Origin: Sphingobacteriales bacterium
GTDB taxonomy: Bacteria; Bacteroidota; Bacteroidia; Chitinophagales; Chitinophagaceae
DNA: 64,000 nt
NCBI GenBank assembly: GCA_003963365.1
Contig: RXJG01000003.1
Span: 3,543 to 67,542, forward strand
Reading direction: 5' to 3'
The translations under genes were made by a program, and so were the position numbers. Shown here piece by piece: positions 1-7,613 of this stretch. Under the pieces are notes generated by a model. The model was not told where the DNA came from and ran no database searches. It saw nothing but the letters and a program-made list of their open reading frames with translations. Every line of letters starts with the position of its first letter. Position 1 is the first letter of the stretch.

Positions 1-741
<741 letters not shown>

Positions 742-859
742 ATGAGTTTTGATACTGACTAATTAATTTCATTGGAAATTAACGTTGTCAAATCGAATGT
801 ATTTGTCGCTATTAAACCTTACCGTAAATGTTACATTTACGTGTTATTGCTTCCAAACT

Positions 860-869
860 TTCAAAGATC
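860..869 (-). promoter_or_regulatory. boxA-like element in rRNA leader, one of three copies
   Basis: The minus strand reads GATCTTTGAA here. Related GTTCTTTGAG copies lie at 1128-1137 and 1218-1227. These resemble the boxA-type antitermination signals often found as GTTCTTTGA in Bacteroidota rRNA leaders. Assignment is by motif and position only. Confidence 0.35.
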
Positions 870-908
870 TTTTGGCACTTTTTTGCCACCGTTTTTTGAA
901 ACGGAGTG

Positions 909-939
909 CAAAGGTAAGGGCCGTTATAATTCAATCAAA
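909..939 (-). promoter_or_regulatory. rRNA operon promoter P3 (closest to 16S)
   Basis: The minus strand has TTTG at 936-939, exactly 19 nt, then TACCTTTG at 909-916. This fits the Bacteroidota sigma-ABfr consensus TTTG-N19-TAnnTTTG. The downstream start region, CACTCCGTTTCAAAAAA, is similar to that after P1 and P2, so the three look like duplicated units. Confidence 0.8.
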
Positions 940-1021
940 ATTTAAATTGAAAATTTTCTAATTTTTTCTTCAGAAAAGTCAAAATATTTTGAAGAGCTAT
1001 GTGCTATTTTTTAGCGGACTG

Positions 1022-1052
1022 CAAAGATAGGGTGATGATAGTTACCAACAAA
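1022..1052 (-). promoter_or_regulatory. rRNA operon promoter P2
   Basis: The minus strand has TTTG at 1049-1052, 19 nt, then TATCTTTG at 1022-1029, a perfect match to the Bacteroidota consensus. The initially transcribed sequence CAGTCCGCTAAAAAA parallels that of P1. Confidence 0.85.
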
Positions 1053-1164
1053 TTTTTCTGGCTATTTTTTTCTTCTTTTCTTTCACACTTTTGATGTAAC
1101 AATGTCCTCTATATTAATGCAATCTCACTCAAAGAACTGAACCGTTTTTTTGTAAAGCGGGCCG

Positions 1165-1195
1165 CAAAGATAGGCATGGATTAATTGCCTCCAAA
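1165..1195 (-). promoter_or_regulatory. rRNA operon promoter P1 (most distal)
   Basis: The minus strand has TTTG at 1192-1195, 19 nt, then TATCTTTG at 1165-1172. It is followed by CGGCCCGCTTTACAAAAAA, related to the start regions of P2 and P3. It lies about 425 bp upstream of the mature 16S end, so transcripts would carry a long leader with repeated boxA-like motifs. Confidence 0.85.
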
Positions 1196-1227
1196 TGTTT
1201 TTTAAACAATTGTTCTTCTCAAAGAAC

Positions 1228-1252
1228 GAAACCCTTTATGAGAAAGGGTTTC
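1228..1252. repeat. Perfect hairpin between truA and the rRNA promoters
   Basis: GAAACCCTTT and its complement surround a short loop. No clear U-run follows on either strand. It may insulate truA readthrough from the rRNA promoters or be part of the rRNA upstream region; the sequence does not decide. Confidence 0.4.
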
Positions 1253-1290
1253 AGTATCAAATATTTTTTTGGCCAATATGTTAGAGAAGC

Positions 1291-1316
1291 AAAAAAAACA
1301 GGTTTCTTTCTGTTTT
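1291..1316 (-). terminator. Rho-independent terminator of truA, overlapping its stop
   Basis: On the minus strand AAAACAG, an 8-nt loop and CTGTTTT are followed by an uninterrupted T-run. The stem begins within the truA stop codon, so the gene and its terminator overlap. Confidence 0.6.
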
Positions 1317-2058
1317 ATTGTTCTGCAAGACCCACTTCTATTAAAAAAAGTCCATGCGCTGGAACTGTAAAATCAGCCCTGGAGCAATCTTTTGCTTCAA
1401 ACACGGCTTTAAATTCCTGCAAACCAAGCTTGCTGCGCCCTACCTGGAGCATTGTTCCTACCAATCCACGAACCATGCCCCTTAAAAAACGGTTGGCTTT
1501 AACATGGTAAACCCAGCAATCACCTTCCTTAATCCATTCGCTTTTAAAAATTTGACAGTTAAAGGTTTTAACCTGTGTATTTCTTTTTGAGAAGGAAGTA
1601 AAATCATTATAACCGGGAATAATAGCTGCTGATTGCTTTAGCATTTCAAAATCGAGTGAAAAAGGGAAGTAAAAAGCCCGGTCGTTAATGAAGGGGTTTT
1701 TAAACTGATAGATATAATATTTATAATACCTGAATGCTGCATCAAAACGACAATGTGCTTCAGGAGATACGGGTTTGATGCTTTTAATTACAATATCAGC
1801 AGGAAGAATGGCATTAATATTATAGATAACTTTTTGATCAATATTTGTACCGGTATCAACATGAAAAAAATTTTGTAATGCATGTACGCCAGCATCTGTG
1901 CGGGAGGAACCGGTAAGGCTTAGCTTTTGTTTAAAGAATATTTCAAAAGCCCTTTCTACTTCTGATTGAATGGTACGGGCATTTTCCTGGATCTGGAATC
2001 CTGCATAATTCTTTCCATTATATGCTACTTCAATAAAATAACGGCCCATGTGAATCAA
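1315..2058 (-). CDS. truA: tRNA pseudouridine(38-40) synthase TruA
   Basis: The 247-residue protein has the usual TruA length. It starts with RYFIEVAYNGKNYAGFQIQ, typical of Bacteroidota TruA. The catalytic aspartate motif GSSRTDAGVHA is present, with the nucleophile at D55, and RFLRGMVRGLVGTMLQVG is the conserved C-terminal segment. The family converts uridines 38-40 in the anticodon arm of tRNAs to pseudouridine in the cytoplasm. It lies 20 bp downstream of the DUF4476 gene on the same strand, so the two may be co-transcribed, and it ends in its own terminator. Confidence 0.95.
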   Translation of the reverse strand: MIHMGRYFIEVAYNGKNYAGFQIQENARTIQSEVERAFEIFFKQKLSLTGSSRTDAGVHALQNFFHVDTGTNIDQKVIYNINAILPADIVIKSIKPVSPEAHCRFDAAFRYYKYYIYQFKNPFINDRAFYFPFSLDFEMLKQSAAIIPGYNDFTSFSKRNTQVKTFNCQIFKSEWIKEGDCWVYHVKANRFLRGMVRGLVGTMLQVGRSKLGLQEFKAVFEAKDCSRADFTVPAHGLFLIEVGLAEQ

Positions 2059-2078
2059 TCTCAGATAAAAGTAGCCAA

Positions 2079-3641
2079 TTAGTTTTTAATCATAGCTTTA
2101 AAACGATTGATATAATATTCGTCTGTGAGAAGTGAAGAAAGTTGTTTAAAATTATCAGTATCATAAACATACGGATAAGCCGCATCTAAAAATTTATACT
2201 TGCCTTCATCTTTTAAAAAAAGTACGCAGAGATTTTTAACCTGGTCAGTTGTGAAGCATTTTGTTTTAAATACTTTTCTTGCTGCCGCCACCATATCATC
2301 ATCATTGTCTTCGGCAACCATTTTTTTGCGTAAAGCCATAAAATCTTTTTCAGTTGCCATATTCTTACAGTCCGTATTTACCATTACCACTTTTGTTCCT
2401 TCTTTGACCGGTTGAGTTGCAGGCGTTTCAATCTTTTTTGATTCGGCTAAAGATTTATCATCTTTTATTAATTCTTTAACCGGCTCTTTAATTTGTGAAC
2501 CAGCTATATTTTCTACGGTATCTTTCTTTATTGGTTCAATAACCGGAGTTTCTTTTACCTTCTTTGCAGTATCTACTATTATTTCTATAAACTTTGGTTC
2601 ATTTTTTGGCGGAGTTTTGATGACGGTATCTTTAACCCCTGGTTCGGTTTTAGCTACCGGTTTTATTTCAACCTTATCTTTTTTAATTGATATACCGATA
2701 GTGTCTTTTGCTCCGGTTTTATTTTCAATTACATATATATAGTCGTAGCTTTCTGCATTTTCGTTGGTGGCAAAAAGATTTACAGATGATTTTACCTCTT
2801 CAGCAACAGGCAGTGTTTTTATACCAGTCTCCTGCGCAACTTGTTTTACCTCATTTTTGATTTCATTTTTTACTGAATCAACTGGCTTTGTTTCAGTTTT
2901 TACAACTACTTTTTCCCGGGGTTTTGTTTCTGCTTTCGATTTATCATCCGGAATCTTTGCTTCAGTTTTTGTGCTATCAGCACTACCTTTATTCACTACA
3001 TCATTCGGAGTGGTTTTTACTTCAGTGCTGTTGGTTACTGGAGATTCTTTAATTACAGGTTTCGCCTCCTGCTTACCCACTTTTTGACCAGAATCAATTT
3101 TCAATTTAACGGGTTCCTCTTTCTTCACAACAGGTGGCGGTTGCGGCTTTTCCACCACAATATTTTTAACTGTAGTATCTTGTGTTACCTGTACCAATAA
3201 ATCTCCAAAGGGGCTTTTTGCCTCTTCTGCTTTGGGCTGATTTACTGCAGATGCTGGAACTACTTCTTCTTTTGGAGCACTGGCGTCTTTAACAGCATAT
3301 GTCACAGCAAATGATTGAAGATTGTACAATCCCCATCCTTTTTCTCCAAACTCTTTTAATAAATACCCTGCGTCTTTATTGCCATTAAAACTTATGGTGA
3401 ATGATTGTTCCGGATAAATATTTTTAGGGAATCCCACCACTACATTAATCTGCTGATCTTTTATTTTAGAAAGAATCAAATAACCCGATGACGATGAACT
3501 CCACACTTTACTGTTCCATTTAACATAGAAAGGCTGTTTATTCTCTGTTTGAATATAAGCGAACCGTGTAATTTGCTGGGCCCGGATTATTGAAATTGTA
3601 AAAACAGAAACCAGTAAACAAACCAAAAATTTTCGCATCAT
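2079..3641 (-). CDS. Secreted DUF4476-domain protein with long charged linker
   Basis: This 520-residue protein starts with a signal peptide (MRKFLVCLLVSVFTISIIRA after a double Met). An N-terminal beta-rich region of about 120 residues follows. Residues about 150-410 are a Lys/Glu/Pro/Val-rich low-complexity linker. The C-terminal 95 residues, from NTDCKNMATEKDF to the end, match the Bacteroidota DUF4476 pattern, with helical repeats and FLDAAYPYVYD. DUF4476 has no established function. A TAnnTTTG -7 box (TAGTTTTG) lies at 3664-3671 on the minus strand, about 20 bp before the start. It is probably periplasmic or surface-exposed. Confidence 0.8.
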   Translation of the reverse strand: MMRKFLVCLLVSVFTISIIRAQQITRFAYIQTENKQPFYVKWNSKVWSSSSSGYLILSKIKDQQINVVVGFPKNIYPEQSFTISFNGNKDAGYLLKEFGEKGWGLYNLQSFAVTYAVKDASAPKEEVVPASAVNQPKAEEAKSPFGDLLVQVTQDTTVKNIVVEKPQPPPVVKKEEPVKLKIDSGQKVGKQEAKPVIKESPVTNSTEVKTTPNDVVNKGSADSTKTEAKIPDDKSKAETKPREKVVVKTETKPVDSVKNEIKNEVKQVAQETGIKTLPVAEEVKSSVNLFATNENAESYDYIYVIENKTGAKDTIGISIKKDKVEIKPVAKTEPGVKDTVIKTPPKNEPKFIEIIVDTAKKVKETPVIEPIKKDTVENIAGSQIKEPVKELIKDDKSLAESKKIETPATQPVKEGTKVVMVNTDCKNMATEKDFMALRKKMVAEDNDDDMVAAARKVFKTKCFTTDQVKNLCVLFLKDEGKYKFLDAAYPYVYDTDNFKQLSSLLTDEYYINRFKAMIKN

Positions 3642-3903
3642 TTTATAATCTGCTGTTTATTGACAAAACTACTTTTTTTTCCAATCCGTTTCTATAAGGA
3701 GCAAATTTTAACGGTTACCGCAATTGTTCCATAGCAATTCCTCACCTGAACGGGGGTCCCGGTGTGCCGGGATAAACTGTTGCCGATGCTGCTGCACAAA
3801 GATCAATCAGCCTGTAACAATAAAAAATCATTCCAAAAGCCAGTCATCCATTTTAATATTTTATAACAGCTGAAACAATATCTTTACGCCTCAAATTTTA
3901 TAA

Positions 3904-6387
3904 ATGCAATTGCCACCCCCGTTCCGTAAGTTTTATGTTTTAATCCTGATTTTATTCGCCTGTTCTTCCCTGTATGCGCAAATATCCGGGCAGGAAGTGG
4001 AAGATACCAGCTGGAAAAAAATTTACCGTGCCGCCCCCACAAAAGATTTTGATCTTATTCATACCAAACTGGATGTACGTTTTGATTATGATAAGGCTTA
4101 CCTGTATGGTAAAGCACAAATCACCTTAAAGCCGCATTTCTATCCGCAAAAACAACTCCGGTTAGATGCAAAAGGAATGGAACTGAATGAAGTGGGTTTG
4201 TTAAAAGGAGCACAAAAACAAAAGCTCAACTATGAATACACAGATGAAAATAATTTATACATCACGTTAGATAAAGAATATAAAAGCAGCGAAACATTTA
4301 CTGTTTACATTGATTACACAGCCAAACCTAATGAATATGTCGCCAGGGGAAGTGAAGCAATAAAAGAGGCGAAAGGATTATACTTTATTAATCCAAAAGG
4401 GGAAGATAAAGAAAAGCCTGTTCAAATATGGACACAGGGTGAAACAGAAGCCAATTCGGTATGGTGCCCTACTATTGACAAACCCAATCAACGACAAACA
4501 AATGAAATCAGCATGACCGTGCCTGATAAATATGTTACGCTGAGTAATGGATTATTGGTTGCGCAAAAGAAAAATGCTGATGGAACGAGGACTGACACCT
4601 GGAAGATGGACCTCCCCCATGCCCCTTATTTAATGATGATGGCTGTGGGTGATTTTAAAATTTATAAAGACAAATGGCGCAACAAAGAAGTTAATTATTA
4701 TTTAGAACCTGCATATGCTCCTTATGCCAAACAAATTTTTGGCAACACTCCTGAAATGATAGAGTTCTACTCAAAGATTTTAGGAGTTGATTTTCCCTGG
4801 CAAAAGTATTCGCAGATTGTTGTGCGGGATTTTGTAAGCGGTGCAGAAGAAAATACCACTGCAACAGTTCACAACGAGACTGTACAGCGTACTCCAAGAG
4901 AGTTATTAGATGGTAACCAGGAAGATTATATTGCCCATGAATTATTTCATCAATGGTTTGGTGATTTGGTTACCACCGAAAGCTGGAGCAACATAACCGT
5001 AAATGAATCATTAGCTAATTACAGTGAAGTACTCTGGTTTGGCTATAAATATGGAAAAGATGCCGGTGATGCTAAGTTTTTAGAAGACATGACTTATTAC
5101 CTGAGTGACCCGAAAAAAGAAAAATTAAATCTTGTTCGTTTTAACTATGCTGATAAGGAAGATGTTTTTGATTTAGTGAGTTATCAAAAAGGCGGCTGCA
5201 TTTTACACATGTTGAGGAACTATGTGGGAGACAGCGCTTTCTTTAAAGCCTTAAATCTTTATCTCACTACCAATAAATTTAAAAGTGCAGAAGCTACCAA
5301 CCTGCGTTTGGCCTTTGAAGAAGTTACCGGTGAAGATCTTAACTGGTTCTGGAACCAATGGTATTACGGAAGCGGGCATCCTAAATTAAAAATCGATTAT
5401 GTGTATACAGGCGATAAAGTGAAAGTGATCATACAGCAACAAACGGATAAATTGTTCAGGCTGCCCATAGCCATTGATATTTATTACGGCAATAAAAAGG
5501 AGCGGCATAATGTGTGGATTGAAAAACAAAGCGAAGTATTTGACTTCGCCTGTACAACTAAACCTGATTTGGTAAATGTGGATGCTGATAAGGTACTGCT
5601 TAGTGTGAAAGAAGACAATAAGACAATGGAGAATTTTGTACACCAGTTTAAATATGCCGGCAACTTTATCGATCGTCATGAAGCACTGGAATATTTTTAT
5701 TCAAAAATGAGTAAGAATATATTTCTCGGGCTTAAGGACAAATACAAAGGCATCCGCTACCAGGCTTTGGGAATTATTGCTGAATTAAAAGACAGCATGG
5801 ATTATAAAGAGGCAGAACCTGAATTGAAAAAGATCGCTGAGAGTGATGAGTCCCGTCCTAACCGGGCTATTGCTATTTCATTACTTTCGTTCCTTGATAA
5901 AGACGAGTATCTTCCTTTGTTCCGCAAAAGCCTGCTCGATTCTTCATTTTCAGTTTCTATTGCCAGTATGATTGCCTTGCAGGATAAGGATATGGATTAT
6001 GTAAAATCAAAACTTCCATTAATAAAGAAGGAGGCAAAAGGCGACTATTTACACCTGATCAAAAATTTTGAAATCGCATCAGCTGATGAAAGTAAGTTTG
6101 ATTCTTTATACAATGAGTTTGATAAACTTGATTTTGGTATTGAGAAATTTGAATTTGCAGAACCATTTGCCCGTTTTCTCAGCCATATAAATGATTTCAA
6201 TAAATTCAAAAAAGGAGTGAATGCAATCAACAGCTTCCGTAAAAATATTCAACCGGGCACACAGGCAAGAGATATGGTGATGGATTTGCTGAAAGGAATT
6301 TTAAAGAAAAAAGAACAGCAGTACAGCAAAAACAACAGTGAGGAGACTAAGAAACAGGTAGATTATTTGAAGACCATTATCAAATAG
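3904..6387 (+). CDS. Secreted M1-family zinc aminopeptidase
   Basis: This 827-residue metallopeptidase has an N-terminal signal peptide ending near SSLYA. The zinc site is HELFH at residues 345-349, with the third ligand E368 in NESLANYSE, the exact HExxH-N18-E spacing of gluzincins. The M1 exopeptidase motif appears as GAEENTT where GAMEN is usual. The region after about residue 560 is helical with HEAT-like character, as in aminopeptidase N. The family removes N-terminal amino acids from peptides. It is divergently transcribed from the DUF4476 gene. A -7-like TATCTTTA lies at 3879-3886. Confidence 0.92.
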   Translation: MQLPPPFRKFYVLILILFACSSLYAQISGQEVEDTSWKKIYRAAPTKDFDLIHTKLDVRFDYDKAYLYGKAQITLKPHFYPQKQLRLDAKGMELNEVGLLKGAQKQKLNYEYTDENNLYITLDKEYKSSETFTVYIDYTAKPNEYVARGSEAIKEAKGLYFINPKGEDKEKPVQIWTQGETEANSVWCPTIDKPNQRQTNEISMTVPDKYVTLSNGLLVAQKKNADGTRTDTWKMDLPHAPYLMMMAVGDFKIYKDKWRNKEVNYYLEPAYAPYAKQIFGNTPEMIEFYSKILGVDFPWQKYSQIVVRDFVSGAEENTTATVHNETVQRTPRELLDGNQEDYIAHELFHQWFGDLVTTESWSNITVNESLANYSEVLWFGYKYGKDAGDAKFLEDMTYYLSDPKKEKLNLVRFNYADKEDVFDLVSYQKGGCILHMLRNYVGDSAFFKALNLYLTTNKFKSAEATNLRLAFEEVTGEDLNWFWNQWYYGSGHPKLKIDYVYTGDKVKVIIQQQTDKLFRLPIAIDIYYGNKKERHNVWIEKQSEVFDFACTTKPDLVNVDADKVLLSVKEDNKTMENFVHQFKYAGNFIDRHEALEYFYSKMSKNIFLGLKDKYKGIRYQALGIIAELKDSMDYKEAEPELKKIAESDESRPNRAIAISLLSFLDKDEYLPLFRKSLLDSSFSVSIASMIALQDKDMDYVKSKLPLIKKEAKGDYLHLIKNFEIASADESKFDSLYNEFDKLDFGIEKFEFAEPFARFLSHINDFNKFKKGVNAINSFRKNIQPGTQARDMVMDLLKGILKKKEQQYSKNNSEETKKQVDYLKTIIK

Positions 6388-6459
6388 ATCAATTCAGAAA
6401 TTGTGAGGCGAATGTTAGACGGGGAATAGATTTTATAAAAATTTAATCCCGGGTACAAA

Positions 6460-7608
6460 TCAACGAATCAAATGCTTTTCCAATTCAGCAGTATTAGCAC
6501 AACAAACCTGCTCCATTACTTGTTTGAGTTGTGTTTTCAGACTGCTTATTATATGGTTGCCTCCTTCATTACCCAATGCAGCCACACTGTACATAAAAGA
6601 ACGTCCGAGAAAAGCAAATTCAGCACCACTGGCTAAAGTACGGGCAATATCCGGACCAGTACGAATACCACTGTCCATCATAATTTTTATTTTGCCTTTG
6701 TAATTTTTTACAATTGGTTCTAATGATTTGATAGCCGATTGTCCCGCATCCAATTGTCTGCCGCCATGATTAGAAACAATTATACCATCCAAGCCTAACT
6801 TAATGGCTAATTCAGTATCTGCCTCTGTTGCCACTCCTTTTAAAACAATTTTCCCCTTCCATTTATCACGGATAGGTTTTATTCTTTCTTCATTCAACCT
6901 GCCTGAAAAAGTTTTGTTCATAAACAAACCCAGTTGTTTCATGCTTAACCCTTTTTCCATGTATGGTTTTAATGTGGCAAAATTGGGTGTGCCGTGAATA
7001 AGTGTTTTAATAGCCCATTCAGGTCTTGCCATTATTTGTAAAATATTTTGCAGCGTCATTCGTGGCGGCATAGCCAGGCCGTTTCGTATATCTCTTGGAC
7101 GATATCCAAACGATGGCACATCACTCAGCAAAACCAGCACAGGATATTTTGCTGCTTCTAATCTTTTCAAAATATCATCTCTTAAACTGCTGTCAGCAGG
7201 ATGATATAATTGATACCATGCTTTCCCTTCCGTTATTTCACTGATTCGTTCAATGCTGGCAGTAGTTACTGTGCTTAACACAAAAGGTATATTATGTGTA
7301 ACTGCAGCTTTCGCCAGTATCTCCGGTGAGTTAGGCCATATCAATCCCTGCAAACCTACTGGTGCCACACCAAATGGCGCATCATATACATGACCAAATA
7401 ATTCTGTTTTTAAATCAGCACCTGAATAATTATTCAAATAGTATGGAGCTAATTCCACTTCTCTTAACTCAGTCGTATTCTTGTACAGGTTCACATCTTC
7501 ATTACATCCCCCATCCAGGTATTCAAATGCAAATCTTGGTATTTTTCTTTTAGCCTTGCTACGTAAATCATCAATCGCCGGATATTTTGAATTGTATTCC
7601 CATTTCAT
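6460..7608 (-). CDS. FMN-dependent alpha-hydroxy-acid (L-lactate type) dehydrogenase/oxidase
   Basis: This 382-residue TIM-barrel flavoprotein belongs to the LldD / glycolate oxidase family. Visible signatures are the active-site SNHGGRQLD with H281, the FMN-phosphate segment MMDSGIRTGPDIARTLASGA, and FGVAPVGLQGLIWP near the N-terminus. ATG at 7608 is preferred; a GTG at 7614 touching the GH78 stop is the alternative. It is the last gene of the rhamnose operon. Because the aldolase/dehydrogenase fusion should yield L-lactate from L-lactaldehyde, conversion of L-lactate to pyruvate is its likely job (inference). The family also includes enzymes for glycolate, mandelate and other 2-hydroxy acids. 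Confidence 0.85.
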   Translation of the reverse strand: MKWEYNSKYPAIDDLRSKAKRKIPRFAFEYLDGGCNEDVNLYKNTTELREVELAPYYLNNYSGADLKTELFGHVYDAPFGVAPVGLQGLIWPNSPEILAKAAVTHNIPFVLSTVTTASIERISEITEGKAWYQLYHPADSSLRDDILKRLEAAKYPVLVLLSDVPSFGYRPRDIRNGLAMPPRMTLQNILQIMARPEWAIKTLIHGTPNFATLKPYMEKGLSMKQLGLFMNKTFSGRLNEERIKPIRDKWKGKIVLKGVATEADTELAIKLGLDGIIVSNHGGRQLDAGQSAIKSLEPIVKNYKGKIKIMMDSGIRTGPDIARTLASGAEFAFLGRSFMYSVAALGNEGGNHIISSLKTQLKQVMEQVCCANTAELEKHLIR

Positions 7609-7613
7609 AATCA

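Noticed and set aside
3757-3772. TCCCGG/CCGGGA hairpin upstream of the aminopeptidase gene
   Set aside because: Only a 6-bp stem, no T-run, in a divergent promoter gap; too weak to call a regulatory element.
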